A stretch of 34,660 nt of DNA, taken from a virus. The stretch covers positions 1 to 34,660 of IMG/VR virus record IMGVR_UViG_3300020470_000088. One strand, given 5' to 3'. Shown piece by piece: positions 6,746-16,071 of this stretch. Positions within the stretch are counted from its first letter, which is position 1; each line of letters starts with the position of its first letter. The notes under the pieces were generated by a model. The model did no database searches. It saw only the letters and a program-made list of their open reading frames with translations, and was not told where the DNA came from. The translations under genes and the position numbers were made by a program.

Positions 6746-7227
6746 ACGAAGAACTAGCAATGGAGATACAAGGGGCAGAGCAAGAAGATGAAATGATGTT
6801 TGCTGAGATGTCTCCAAGAGGTAACTTCACTTCAAAAGCATTGAATAACTTGGTTAAAGCAACCAATCGTTTACTGCCATTGTTTGGACAAACACCAGAC
6901 TATCCTATGTTTGAGGGTAATCTTACTGAGTTTCCAACAGAGTTTGTACGTGTATTAACTATGTTTAAAGGTGCTGTTGATAGTGCAATACAAAACGACT
7001 TACTAGATGAAGAGATGTCTTTTGATATGGCGCAAATACAATCAGACGAAATGGTTAATATGCTTGCCGGAAAGATTAACCAATTGGTTAATGAGAGAGA
7101 CTTTAAACGCTACTTAAAAGAAACACCTGTAGAAGAAGAAGAGGTAGAAGAAGAAGTAGAAGAAGTTGAACCAGATGGTGAAATGGCAGAAGAAGATATA
7201 GATAGTTTGTTTATGGAAAGAATGTAA
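6742..7227 (+). CDS. acidic hypothetical head-module protein, 161 aa
   Basis: AGGAGA precedes ATG 6742, which overlaps the previous stop. The N-terminal half contains a basic helix (SPRGNFTSKALNNLVKATNR). The C-terminal 40 residues are almost entirely Glu, Val and Asp (EEEEVEEEVEEVEPDGEM), a strongly acidic tail. It sits between the zinc-ribbon protein and the scaffold and shares the scaffold's acidic character. It may be a scaffold partner, assembly chaperone or head-closure accessory. No family is recognised. Confidence 0.7.
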   Translation: MNEELAMEIQGAEQEDEMMFAEMSPRGNFTSKALNNLVKATNRLLPLFGQTPDYPMFEGNLTEFPTEFVRVLTMFKGAVDSAIQNDLLDEEMSFDMAQIQSDEMVNMLAGKINQLVNERDFKRYLKETPVEEEEVEEEVEEVEPDGEMAEEDIDSLFMERM

Positions 7228-7247
7228 CCCCAAAAAAAGGAAATAAA

Positions 7248-8099
7248 ATGAATAACGACACTACTCCCGAATCGGGAACTGTTGAAGAAACTGTAGAAGA
7301 AGTAGAAGTAACCGACGAAACTGTTGAACCAGGTGAAGATAGTGTTGATGCTGATGCAGATACAGAAAGCATTGAAGAACAGTTAATGACTATTGACGAG
7401 TTACTTGGCATTAATGAAGAAGACTACGAAGAGTTTCAAGAAGACGCAAACCATAAAGGTATGAAACCATTACACGAATGGATGAAACACATACCAGAAG
7501 ATGTAAGGAAACACGTTGCTAATATACGTTCATCATATACTCAGAAGACACAAGAACTTGCTGAAATGCGCAGACAACTCGACGCAGAACGAGCCGAACT
7601 TATGCGACAGCAAGATATGGCAGTCAACAACCCATTCCTTAAAGAGGCAGAAAAGGCACTTGAAAACCAAGAAGAAAACGACTTGTATACCGCAGAGGGA
7701 ATGCAAGCCGAAATAAAACGACAAGCTGCACAAATGCTCAAAGAAATGATGCAACCGGCTCGTGAAGAAATCCAAATGAAACAACGTCGGTTGCAACTGG
7801 AAAACTTTAAAACAGAAAACCCTGAACTTATGCAAGATGAATACAGAATGCCTGTTGCCGAAATGCTAAGAGAAAGACCTGAACTAACTCTAGAAGACGC
7901 ATTCTATATTGTTAAAGCAAAAGTTGAAACGCAGAAAGCAAAAGAAGAACGTGAACAAATGTCTAGACAACGGTCCAGTCGTAGAGAAACTTTGCGTAAA
8001 ACATCGAATGGTAAGTCAGTTACACCTAGTGGGACTCCTAAGTTTCGTGATGCTTGGGAAGCCTACCAATATCACAAATCACAAACGGCTAAGAAGTAA
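7248..8099 (+). CDS. capsid scaffolding protein
   Basis: A 283-aa protein with AAGGAAA before ATG 7248. The first 65 residues are very acidic (Glu, Asp, Thr, Val). A long predicted coiled coil follows, from about 90 to 250 (SSYTQKTQELAEMRRQLDAE onward, rich in Gln, Glu, Lys, Met). The last 30 residues are basic. A basic, helical C terminus is what scaffolds use to touch the inner capsid surface. Acidic and coiled-coil composition, size and location just before the major capsid gene all fit. Unlike most phages, an amidase gene lies between scaffold and capsid. Its stop overlaps that gene (TAATG). Confidence 0.82.
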   Translation: MNNDTTPESGTVEETVEEVEVTDETVEPGEDSVDADADTESIEEQLMTIDELLGINEEDYEEFQEDANHKGMKPLHEWMKHIPEDVRKHVANIRSSYTQKTQELAEMRRQLDAERAELMRQQDMAVNNPFLKEAEKALENQEENDLYTAEGMQAEIKRQAAQMLKEMMQPAREEIQMKQRRLQLENFKTENPELMQDEYRMPVAEMLRERPELTLEDAFYIVKAKVETQKAKEEREQMSRQRSSRRETLRKTSNGKSVTPSGTPKFRDAWEAYQYHKSQTAKK

Positions 8100-8521
8100 T
8101 GGGACGTGGCAGAAGAAAAGTTGACAAAATTATTGTACACCACAGTGCAAGCCCCCAAGACACTACTGTTGCCCAAATCAGAGATTGGCACGTCAACGGG
8201 AATGGTTGGAGCGACATTGGGTATCATTATATTATATTGGCTGATGGTACACTTGAACGAGGACGGAACATAAACCGTACTGGGGCACATTGCAAGAACA
8301 AAAATAAAGGTAGTATTGGTATCTGTTTAACTGGAAATACCAGTAATGAACCACCGACAATGCAACAAATAGAATCTTTAAAAGGAACATTGGGTATGTT
8401 AATTGAAGACTATCTGTTGACAAGACAAGATGTCTATGGTCACCGTGATTTTGGGGCTACAGAATGTCCTGGAGATTTTTTATACGCTTACTTACAACAA
8501 TACAGACAAGGCTTGTGTTGA
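8099..8521 (+). CDS. N-acetylmuramoyl-L-alanine amidase (T7 lysozyme/PGRP fold)
   Basis: A 140-aa peptidoglycan hydrolase that cuts the amide between N-acetylmuramic acid and L-alanine. Zinc ligands expected for the fold are present: H14 in IIVHHSAS, H115 in VYGHRDF and C123 in ATECPG. The catalytic Tyr is Y42 in DIGYHYIILADG. There is no signal peptide or membrane segment, so it would need a holin to reach the wall; the closest candidate is at 27967. Length and domain are those of T7 lysozyme, without a cell-wall-binding domain. The stop TGA (8519-8521) lies inside the -35 box of the capsid promoter. Lying between scaffold and capsid, it may double as a virion-associated enzyme. Confidence 0.9.
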   Translation: MGRGRRKVDKIIVHHSASPQDTTVAQIRDWHVNGNGWSDIGYHYIILADGTLERGRNINRTGAHCKNKNKGSIGICLTGNTSNEPPTMQQIESLKGTLGMLIEDYLLTRQDVYGHRDFGATECPGDFLYAYLQQYRQGLC

Positions 8522-8546
8522 CAAGTCTATAATAAAACTGTACTAT
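8518..8546 (+). promoter_or_regulatory. sigma70 promoter for the capsid genes
   Basis: TTGACA (8518-8523, consensus) and TACTAT (8541-8546) are separated by 17 bases. The predicted start is near 8553, leaving a leader of about 90 bases before the capsid ATG. A 7-bp stem-loop (GTTTAAT / ATTAAAC, 8604-8626) is in that leader. The amidase stop codon is part of the -35. Confidence 0.75.
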
Positions 8547-8644
8547 GCTAATGTGTAACGGACTTACAAAGCACCCCGACCACAAACATTCCTCACGGAA
8601 CACGTTTAATCAGCATAAAATTAAACTCTTACTTAGGTAATACA

Positions 8645-9649
8645 ATGGCAATTTCTAATGATTTATTGTCATCGACGTTGTATTCCATCCGTGATGGTGA
8701 GGTCGATGAACTCTTTCAAAAAGTAGCATTCCTTGATAATGCTAAACGTTTCAACGGTATTGAATATGAAGATGGTGGTATTAAAATCCAACGTCCTCTC
8801 TCTATCGCTGAACATTCACAAATAACCGCTCTTCCTACTGGATACGAAGCTGTAAACCTTGCAGTTAAAGATGTATTGCAACCAGCCATCTATGAATGGT
8901 CTGATTTTACTGCACCTATCGTTATCACTAAGAAAGAAGAGTTGGAAAACAAAGGCGAAAAAGCAATCGTTAAGATTGTTGAGGCTCGTATGCGTTCTGT
9001 TATGGGAATGCTAAGACGTGAGTTGAACAAACAACTTATTGCTGGGTCTTCTACTATCTTGACAACTGTTAACACCTTGAACGGTGCAGCTGGTGGATTC
9101 CTTGAGAATTTAGACCCTGGTTCACAAACCAATTCAGTTGGTGGTATTAGTAAGGCAACTTACCAAAGTACAACTGGTTGGCAAAACCAACGTCAAGATG
9201 TTGGGGGTCTTTTTGGTACTTCTGGTATCCGTCAAATGCAACAAATGGCTATTCAAGCAGACAGTGTAACTCACATGGGACAAACCAATTGTGTACTTAT
9301 GTCTGAAGCTTGTATGGCTAATTATCGTCGTGCTTTGTTTGACAAAGAACGGTACATTAACGAGAAAACTTTAGATTCTGGTCGTATGCAACTTGCATTC
9401 GGTGGTGCTGTAGTAGAACAAGACCTTGAACTTGGATTCTTATACAGTGCTGGTAAGCCGGTATCTGCCTATTTCTTAAACTTTGATGGTGTTAAACTCT
9501 GTATGCATAGAGATGCAGACTTTGCAGTTTCACCATTTGAACATATCTCTGGAACTACTGCTCGTGCAGCTCAACTGTATGTTAAAATGCAATTGATTGC
9601 CGACCATCTCGGTTCTTGTGGTATACTTATTGATGCAGACACATTTTAG
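8645..9649 (+). CDS. major capsid protein (HK97-type fold likely)
   Basis: A 334-aa protein that would build the icosahedral shell. It opens MAISNDLLSSTLYSIRDGEV with a helical N-arm, and has a long helix around 105-135 (EARMRSVMGMLRRELNKQL) corresponding to the spine helix. The C-terminal half reads like a P-domain and A-domain (TNCVLMSEACMANYRRALFD; VSAYFLNFDGVKLCMHRDAD). Position after the scaffold and its own promoter support the call. Start: TAGGTAA seven bases before ATG 8645. Two separated cysteines near the end (C282, C325 by rough count) have no obvious role. No N-terminal protease domain or cleavage motif is seen. Confidence 0.88.
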   Translation: MAISNDLLSSTLYSIRDGEVDELFQKVAFLDNAKRFNGIEYEDGGIKIQRPLSIAEHSQITALPTGYEAVNLAVKDVLQPAIYEWSDFTAPIVITKKEELENKGEKAIVKIVEARMRSVMGMLRRELNKQLIAGSSTILTTVNTLNGAAGGFLENLDPGSQTNSVGGISKATYQSTTGWQNQRQDVGGLFGTSGIRQMQQMAIQADSVTHMGQTNCVLMSEACMANYRRALFDKERYINEKTLDSGRMQLAFGGAVVEQDLELGFLYSAGKPVSAYFLNFDGVKLCMHRDADFAVSPFEHISGTTARAAQLYVKMQLIADHLGSCGILIDADTF

Positions 9650-9658
9650 GAGATTATT

Positions 9659-10156
9659 ATGGCTACTCAAAATCTTATTCAATACTTAGAAACTTCACAA
9701 TACAATGCATTACCAGTTGGTGGAACACTGCCTATTGGTGAAGCTGCAATGAACCGTAGACAAGTTGAAACCTTTATTTCAGGCGCTGCTATTGCTGCTA
9801 ATGATTTAGTTTGTATCGACCTCAGTAAAACTGATAATAGTGAAAAAGTAATTACTATTATTCCGGCTGATGGTGCAGCTGCAACTAAACGTATGTGTGT
9901 TGGTTTTGCTTTAACTACAGCTTCTGGTGCTGGAGAGACTGTTGACGTTACTATTGCTGGACTACACGCAGAAGCTAATTGTGCAGACAGTGGTGGTGCT
10001 GGGGTTGCTGTGCAAGCTGGTGATTTTTTAAGTCCATCCGCAGTTGCCGGACGAGCAGATGAATACGTTGCAGGAGATACCGTACCTCCTATAGCGTATG
10101 CATTAACTACTGCAGCTGGTAATAAAGCAGCTGTCTTTGTTATTAAACAAATGTAA
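9659..10156 (+). CDS. capsid decoration (head stabilisation) protein
   Basis: A 165-aa beta-rich protein with TAGGAG before ATG 9659. It carries the pattern of DUF2190-type decoration proteins: a short N-terminal helix, then repeated strands with Gly and Ala turns (FISGAAIAANDLVCIDLSK, DVTIAGLHAEANC, AGDFLSPSAVAG, PPIAYALTTAAGNKAAVFVI). These bind the outside of the capsid and are made in amounts similar to the capsid protein. It is co-transcribed with the capsid gene from the 8518 promoter and followed by a strong terminator, consistent with high-level expression of this gene pair. Confidence 0.78.
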   Translation: MATQNLIQYLETSQYNALPVGGTLPIGEAAMNRRQVETFISGAAIAANDLVCIDLSKTDNSEKVITIIPADGAAATKRMCVGFALTTASGAGETVDVTIAGLHAEANCADSGGAGVAVQAGDFLSPSAVAGRADEYVAGDTVPPIAYALTTAAGNKAAVFVIKQM

Positions 10157-10177
10157 TTTCTTTCATTGTTGTTTTGA

Positions 10178-10216
10178 GGGTGGGTGGTTCCGAGACATTA
10201 CCACCCACCCTTTTTT
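10178..10216 (+). terminator. intrinsic terminator after the decoration gene
   Basis: GGGTGGGTGGT (10178-10188) and ACCACCCACCC (10200-10210) form a perfect 11-bp GC-rich stem with an 11-base loop, followed by six T. It stands only 12 bases before the next ATG, so downstream genes must rely on read-through. Confidence 0.9.
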
Positions 10217-10228
10217 ATTGGAGACAGT

Positions 10229-11743
10229 ATGGCTAATCTAAAAGCATTACGTGAGAAGATTAAAAACATTACTGATTACAGTCCTGAACTGCAACAGTTT
10301 AATGACCAACTGGACGAACTAATCAATGATGCGTTCTACTGTATCTGGACTATGAAACGGTGGAACTTTGCAACTGAAATAGATACTATATCGTTTCACG
10401 TTGACATTTCCTCTAAGACAGACTTAGAGAACACAGCTGCTAGTGATGTGTACTTGGCTATTACTAAAGGTGAACGTAAAGCCACGTTAAGTGCAGCTAT
10501 AGATAGGTTACACGACCCCGATATATGGGAGGGTCAACCTATACAAATAGATACTATGGAATATACAATTTCCAAAGTTTTATCTATGACAGAAATTTTA
10601 TTAGATAGAGCCTATGAGGGTACTACGTATGCTTTAGCAGATTCATACACAGGATGGGTAATTAAGAAAAGATGGTATGACTTACCAGAGAATTGCCTAG
10701 AACTATTGTATATGGGACACAGAGATTACCCATACGTAAGTGTATCTGGTTCACAAAATCCATACGGAAAATCTACTGCTATATTACCTCGTCGAGAAGA
10801 AGACATAGACTTGCGTGTTGACTATGCAGCGTCTTATGCAGAGGCATACATAACAGCACCAACTATTGGAATACCATCTGGTGAAACTTTAACACTAGAC
10901 AAAACTACCACTACTGGTAACTTTCCAGTAGGTAAAACTTATGAGTTTTGTTGGGCATTCGTAAAAGACGGTAAAGTAGGTCCATTATCTGACCCACAAA
11001 CTATTAAGATAACTGATGAAAACAAAGGTGTATCTATTAAGTTTACTGGTTGGGATGATGAAGTAATACAAGCAGATACTTATAATAGTAATGACCAGGT
11101 AGCCACACAGTGGGAGGGTTACAGAAAGGTAGTGTTTTGGAATAAAAACTTTAATGCTACGACTGCTGAACGCAAAGGGTTACCGTGTTGGCTATCAGTT
11201 ATTACTGGGGGCGCACCAGCTGCTCGTAATACTCAAGCATATCTAAAACCATTAGTAGCGCAAGATACCGCTAATAGTGTAGAGATTCTATATGTTGAAC
11301 AGTTAGATAACGGTAACAAACGTTATGTTGAGATTGATGGTATACACCAACAGATAAGACCATATCCTAGAGTTAATGGGTATGACTTTGAAGTAGTACA
11401 AGTAAAAACTGGCGCTGGTACTATTACAACTTACCACGATTATGTAAGACAAGGTATTATACGGTATCTAGTAAAACCACAAGACGTATTACTTGCTACT
11501 GATGTACCAAAGATACCATTCGAGTTTCACCAACTTATTGTATACAAAGCCCTAGAAGATATATATCTAAAACTTGGACAACAAGGGTTGGCTACTACAT
11601 ACGAACGCAAGTATATGAAAGAAATTAATGGACTTGCAAAACGATATGTAGATAAGATTGACCAACGAGTTAGAAGAGGTCAGTTTCATACACGAGCCGG
11701 AAGACCCTCTTACGATGGTGCTTCTTTAAGGAGAATGTCGTGA
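10229..11743 (+). CDS. head-tail connector / tail tubular A-like protein
   Basis: 504 aa. The start at 10229 follows GGAGA; a longer in-frame GTG start at 10184 would lie inside the terminator stem and is rejected. The N terminus is a helical connector (LKALREKIKNITDYSPELQQ... FNDQLDELINDAFYCIWTMKRW) and the C terminus again helical (ALEDIYLKLGQQGLATTYER), the split arrangement seen in podoviral adaptor proteins such as T7 gp11. The middle holds an inserted beta domain (about 220-290, VGKTYEFCWAFVKDGKVGPL) that looks immunoglobulin- or fibronectin-like. Adaptor identity follows from position after the head genes and before the 730-aa tail protein. Confidence 0.65.
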   Translation: MANLKALREKIKNITDYSPELQQFNDQLDELINDAFYCIWTMKRWNFATEIDTISFHVDISSKTDLENTAASDVYLAITKGERKATLSAAIDRLHDPDIWEGQPIQIDTMEYTISKVLSMTEILLDRAYEGTTYALADSYTGWVIKKRWYDLPENCLELLYMGHRDYPYVSVSGSQNPYGKSTAILPRREEDIDLRVDYAASYAEAYITAPTIGIPSGETLTLDKTTTTGNFPVGKTYEFCWAFVKDGKVGPLSDPQTIKITDENKGVSIKFTGWDDEVIQADTYNSNDQVATQWEGYRKVVFWNKNFNATTAERKGLPCWLSVITGGAPAARNTQAYLKPLVAQDTANSVEILYVEQLDNGNKRYVEIDGIHQQIRPYPRVNGYDFEVVQVKTGAGTITTYHDYVRQGIIRYLVKPQDVLLATDVPKIPFEFHQLIVYKALEDIYLKLGQQGLATTYERKYMKEINGLAKRYVDKIDQRVRRGQFHTRAGRPSYDGASLRRMS

Positions 11744-13932
11744 AGTCTCAGCGGTTGAAACAGTTTGTCCAACTGGGTGGTATAAACAGAATACTGACAC
11801 CAAAGATAGGTGATGCAGAGACAGTTTTGAATTGTCGTATGTCTGTCGAGGGTGGCTGGATGGGTAACGTTGGATTTCAATCCTGGTGGAGAAATCCGTC
11901 GTCGTGGACTGTATCTGAAAGCACACTACAAAAATACTTTGAAAAGAAAGTGGACAGTTGCTATCAGTGGAAAAGACAAGGCTCAAACGATGTATACACG
12001 TTTGTAGAACAGAATGGAGTGTTATATTATGTTTTGGGGAATAAAGGGCAAGGTACGACATACACAGGTGCGTTTTATGAAAATGACATTGTTGTGGTTG
12101 ATAGTGATAGGTACATTCCCAAGTTGGGTGATACTGGCAGTCAGTATGTCAATCTGGGAAGACACCTTTTAATAATCAATGGACGCGACCGCGCAATATT
12201 GTTTAGTGGTGATAGATTATTTAGAGACTTTGGGTTTGTATTAGGTGGTCCAACAGTTTCTCCATACGATATAGATGCTGAATATTTTAACAATAAAGTA
12301 CTAACGGCTACTGCTATTGCTTTTAACAAATCAACTGTGTTTGGATTAGGTGGTGTAACAGAAAACGAGCGATATGTTTATCAATACAAAATGACAACTA
12401 TTAGTGACTTAGGAGCAGAATCACCACTATCAGGAGAACAAGAAGTATCTTGGACTATACCTAATGCACAAGACAAAAGATACGCTGTTGCATTAGACTT
12501 ACCTTTGGGTGATGTTGGCACTGTTGCTAGACGTATATATAGAACTAAAGAGATTAACACTAGCGGTGGACTGTTTTACTTTGTAACTCAAATAGACGAA
12601 AATTCTAGTCGATTCTACATAGATACTATGCCAGACAAATACTTAGTAGATGAAGCACCGAGGTTTACAGCCAGCACGAGTATTAATACAAACTTTCGAA
12701 TAGGAGAAAACTGGGATAATAGATTGTGGTTAGCAGAGGGTACTCGCATAATCTATAGTGACAGTGGTATATTTGAACAATTTGGAGCAACTAACTACTT
12801 TGAATTAGGAGCCTTTCAAGGTGGCGACATTATTCAATTGCAGTCATTCTATAACAGTCTTATTGTGTTTCGAGAATCTGCTATTAACATTATAAGTTTT
12901 AATAACAATGGCTTTAACATATCGACAGTAACTAACACTATTGGTACTACTGCACCTAATAGTATTGTTGTTATTCCACAGTTAGGTATCATCTTTATGA
13001 ATGAACAAGGTGTTTATATACTAACTGGTGGTTTAAACGGTGGTGCTAGTCTTAAAGTACAAAAGATTAGTTTTGGTATTGATGACTTATTAAACCGTGT
13101 CAATACATCTATGATACACAAAACTATTGCAGCTTATAGTCCAGTAGAACGTGAGGTGTGGATACACTTTCCATCGGACGATAGCGTTATACCAGATACT
13201 GGTATAGTGTTGCATTCAATGACTGGTAACCCCTCTTGGTCTATTAGAACTGCTTTTGCTAATGTAGACAAAGCATACTGGTCTGCACTAACAACAACTA
13301 TAGATGGTTTATTCTTATTGGGTAATGCACCTGAATGGACTATTGCAGCCGGACAAACAACAAAGAAGTTTGGTCCATTACAAGTAATGACAAATGCAAA
13401 TAACTGGGGACAGTCTTGTACAATTACTTCATTAAACGCAGGAACTGCTGTACTTACTATTACAGACACTACTAATCCAGGACACACTTGGGAATCAGAG
13501 TGGTATGGGTTTGCACAAAACAGTGTAAAAGTAAGATTCTACAGTGTTGAACTTAGGCTTATGTCTTATGGGGACAACTCGTTTGAGTTCTTTTATAGCA
13601 CTGATTATTCATACACTGAGAATGTTACAACTGCACAAAAGCAAGCAAGGTCGGAAACTGTATTCACTGTAAATGAGGATGCGGTTTTTGGGGCAGCTGA
13701 TGCTACGGTGACAAAGGTTCCATTTACAGTGAATAGCAGTTATATAGCCGATGGGCGTTTAATAACCCTACGGTATGATGTGAACACACAACTATGTGAC
13801 CAGTTTAAGTTTGGAATTCGGACAACAAACGATACTCAGTGGCATTTGTTATCTATGAATTTACTCTCTGACGCACAGGCTTTACCATCATTGAATCAAG
13901 CCACACGTCTACAGAAAGGGCAAGCAAGATGA
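11740..13932 (+). CDS. tail tubular B / tail hub (nozzle)-like protein
   Basis: A 730-aa protein starting at GTG 11740, which overlaps the previous TGA (GTGA) and follows AAGGAG by eight bases. The opening (LGGINRILTPKIGDAETVLN ... GGWMGNVGFQSWWR) matches the start of podoviral tail-stabilisation proteins (P22 gp10 / T7 gp12 type), whose beta-propeller forms the tail tube tip. The body is beta-strand-rich with recurring 'YVYQYKMTTISDLGAESPLS' type strands, as expected of propeller blades. No enzymatic motif is seen. The next gene overlaps by ATGA, so the tail proteins are translationally coupled. Confidence 0.72.
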   Translation: MKSQRLKQFVQLGGINRILTPKIGDAETVLNCRMSVEGGWMGNVGFQSWWRNPSSWTVSESTLQKYFEKKVDSCYQWKRQGSNDVYTFVEQNGVLYYVLGNKGQGTTYTGAFYENDIVVVDSDRYIPKLGDTGSQYVNLGRHLLIINGRDRAILFSGDRLFRDFGFVLGGPTVSPYDIDAEYFNNKVLTATAIAFNKSTVFGLGGVTENERYVYQYKMTTISDLGAESPLSGEQEVSWTIPNAQDKRYAVALDLPLGDVGTVARRIYRTKEINTSGGLFYFVTQIDENSSRFYIDTMPDKYLVDEAPRFTASTSINTNFRIGENWDNRLWLAEGTRIIYSDSGIFEQFGATNYFELGAFQGGDIIQLQSFYNSLIVFRESAINIISFNNNGFNISTVTNTIGTTAPNSIVVIPQLGIIFMNEQGVYILTGGLNGGASLKVQKISFGIDDLLNRVNTSMIHKTIAAYSPVEREVWIHFPSDDSVIPDTGIVLHSMTGNPSWSIRTAFANVDKAYWSALTTTIDGLFLLGNAPEWTIAAGQTTKKFGPLQVMTNANNWGQSCTITSLNAGTAVLTITDTTNPGHTWESEWYGFAQNSVKVRFYSVELRLMSYGDNSFEFFYSTDYSYTENVTTAQKQARSETVFTVNEDAVFGAADATVTKVPFTVNSSYIADGRLITLRYDVNTQLCDQFKFGIRTTNDTQWHLLSMNLLSDAQALPSLNQATRLQKGQAR

Positions 13933-14684
13933 AAGTATATACGCAACAAGGGCAAAAGAGGTTTGACCAAGTTAAACCAGAAAGCATTAACGATAACACT
14001 CAAGCAGTGGTTAGTGTATACAATGGACGTGTTGATGGGCAAAACTTTCCTATTGATACAATAGACAAATTAAAGTTTGCACCCTCTTCGATTACTAGCA
14101 CTTCAACAGCAAAGGCTTTTGGTTTTAAATTTGATGGACAAACACAAGATTATTATTTTGTTAGACGTTGGAATACGTATGAGGGTAGTTTAAGTGTACA
14201 CAACCCATTGTATTCTGTAGACTTGAATAACAGTAACTGGTCTAGTGGTTGGAACAACTTACAAGACATTGCTACTACCGGTGGTGTAGCAAACACTTTT
14301 AGTGATTTATTTTTAGAGTTTACGGCAACCTCAGGAACTTTATCAGGATGTTTTGATATAAACTTTAGACACGGGTCAGATGTAATACAAGATGGAAGTG
14401 GTGGTTACATTGCATTTTCTACTACATGGTGGACTCGATGGGGTTTGTTTTGTAATGATATATTAATAGCCGAAACTGGAAAAGTGTATCCACGATTAGA
14501 AAATTTAAGTGTTCCTTTCCATTTGTTTATAGGTAGTCAAAATGTAAGACTAGAACTAAAATATCAAACTATAAACACTGGAGCAGAAGATGTTACTGGA
14601 GCTGCTGCTGGTGCTACAGTAACAACTAGTTCAAGGCTTGAATTGTATGGTGCTTCTATATGGGCTTGTAATACAAAGAGGTAA
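13929..14684 (+). CDS. putative tail-associated virion protein, 251 aa
   Basis: ATG 13929 overlaps the upstream stop and follows AAAGGG. The protein has a short N-terminal region (VYTQQGQKRFDQVKPESIND) and then a mostly beta-rich body (NWSSGWNNLQDIATTGGVAN; ARLELYGASIWACNTKR-type C terminus), similar to galactose-binding or jelly-roll virion domains. It is the first of three consecutive genes of about 220-250 residues with similar beta composition. They are probably tail decoration or short fibre proteins. I recognise no named family. Confidence 0.55.
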   Translation: MKVYTQQGQKRFDQVKPESINDNTQAVVSVYNGRVDGQNFPIDTIDKLKFAPSSITSTSTAKAFGFKFDGQTQDYYFVRRWNTYEGSLSVHNPLYSVDLNNSNWSSGWNNLQDIATTGGVANTFSDLFLEFTATSGTLSGCFDINFRHGSDVIQDGSGGYIAFSTTWWTRWGLFCNDILIAETGKVYPRLENLSVPFHLFIGSQNVRLELKYQTINTGAEDVTGAAAGATVTTSSRLELYGASIWACNTKR

Positions 14685-14686
14685 TA

Positions 14687-15355
14687 ATGAGCAAAATAGG
14701 AAATCAATATTTGGACGGTGGAGTAGTACCAACAGCTGCTCAGTTAAATGCTGTATATGATGCAGTTGCAGCTGATACTATAAACAATGATAATGTTGAA
14801 ACAGACTGTGCAAACCGTATGCATTTTAGTGATACACCTGGTAACAGAATTAATCAGTTATCTACATTTGATTATGATGGTACAGCTGATTGGGCAACTA
14901 GTAGTACTGCTTGGACAACTATTGAAAATGTAGCCGGAACTCCAAGTAAAGTTGAGCCTAATTATACTGCGCACGGACAAATAGTAATACGTGTCCAAGC
15001 AAGTGGGTTAGTAACTGAATTAACTTTAAGTGCTTCTAAAGATGGTGATGGTACTAATGCACAAATACCATATAACACTTATGCATTTAGATTATTTGCA
15101 ACATTAAACAGTGGTGGAACAACAGTTGATATAGCAAACTGTACATATAGTTTTTCACCAAAAGCTGCGATTACTACTGAAAACCAAGGAGTTGTAGAAC
15201 GTATTCAATATAGGTCTTTTGCCTTTAGTGGATTAGCCACAGTAAATGCTGGTGTTACAATAGACAAAGTCGAACTACAAGCTTGTGTTGGCTTTAATGG
15301 TAATACATTAAAAGTTCAACATAATCACATACAACTTATTGTAGTGGAGAACTAA
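14687..15355 (+). CDS. putative tail-fibre-like virion protein, 222 aa
   Basis: Begins MSKIGNQYLDGGVVPTAAQL three bases after the previous stop, following AGGTAATA. The N-terminal pattern, a Tyr then D/N-G-x-V-x-x-A and a short helix with paired Asn and Asp, is shared with the gene downstream, which opens PYTYVNGNVLNATDQE. Many phage tail fibres begin this way, as a virion attachment segment. The body is beta-rich (IVIRVQASGLVTELTLSASK; VNAGVTIDKVELQACVGFNG). Its TAA overlaps the next ATG. Confidence 0.55.
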   Translation: MSKIGNQYLDGGVVPTAAQLNAVYDAVAADTINNDNVETDCANRMHFSDTPGNRINQLSTFDYDGTADWATSSTAWTTIENVAGTPSKVEPNYTAHGQIVIRVQASGLVTELTLSASKDGDGTNAQIPYNTYAFRLFATLNSGGTTVDIANCTYSFSPKAAITTENQGVVERIQYRSFAFSGLATVNAGVTIDKVELQACVGFNGNTLKVQHNHIQLIVVEN

Positions 15356-16071
15356 TGGCTTTTGTAAAACCATATACATACGTTAATGGTAACGTTTTAA
15401 ATGCAACAGACCAAGAGTCAAACGAACTAGCATTACAAAGACACGTTAATCAACAAATAGTATCTGCTGATGTGGCTAATGATTCTGTAGTTGGTGAAAG
15501 CATTGCAACACCTCGATTAATTAGTGCAGTTTACACAGCAGACTTTGTAACCAAGACTATACAAGGTGTAAGTAAGTTACTAAGTAAACACGACTTTGCA
15601 TACTTTACTTCTACTACTAAAGGTAAGAATCAAACGTCTACTACTGTAGAGGATTACCAAAGTTTAAATACCACAGGTGCTGAAGTATTTATACCAGTAG
15701 ACAGTACAACAGTAATGATAACTATATATTTTAAAGCTGTTGGTGATGAAAACTCTGCTCAACAAACAAACAAACGGAATCCTGGTCCTGGAATGTGGGA
15801 TAATAGATTTGAACTTTTATATGAAAAAGACGGTAAAATTACATCTTATGATGGAACACGTAACTATGTGTTTGAAGAAGCAAATTCACTTAGCCTTGGT
15901 GCATTGAATCCAAGTGCAAAATCAACGGCTGCTGGACACCGGAGCATTATGATTACTCGTATGCTAACATTAGATAAAGGTAGGTATAAATTTAGTGTTG
16001 CTGTTAATCCAAAGGTTGAAAAGGGTAACATTAACTGTCAATCATTTTTAATAGAAACTTTCCACGTATAG
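15355..16071 (+). CDS. putative tail-fibre-like virion protein, 238 aa
   Basis: Starts at 15355 through a TAATG overlap. The first 60 residues resemble a fibre attachment region (YVNGNVLNATDQESNELALQ, then VSADVANDSVVGESIATPR). The remaining 180 residues are predominantly beta (VFIPVDSTTVMITIYFKAVG; KGRYKFSVAVNPKVEKGNI). It forms a pair with the gene before it, probably as paralogues or subunits of one structure. Host-receptor binding is possible but unproven. Confidence 0.55.
   Translation: MAFVKPYTYVNGNVLNATDQESNELALQRHVNQQIVSADVANDSVVGESIATPRLISAVYTADFVTKTIQGVSKLLSKHDFAYFTSTTKGKNQTSTTVEDYQSLNTTGAEVFIPVDSTTVMITIYFKAVGDENSAQQTNKRNPGPGMWDNRFELLYEKDGKITSYDGTRNYVFEEANSLSLGALNPSAKSTAAGHRSIMITRMLTLDKGRYKFSVAVNPKVEKGNINCQSFLIETFHV

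Noticed and set aside
10184-10228. 15-codon N-terminal extension of the connector gene
   Set aside because: It would be encoded by the arms of the terminator hairpin, and the GGAGA site supports ATG 10229.
13134-13487. 117-aa minus-strand frame within the tail hub gene
   Set aside because: No start signals, and it lies opposite a continuous, well-supported late gene.
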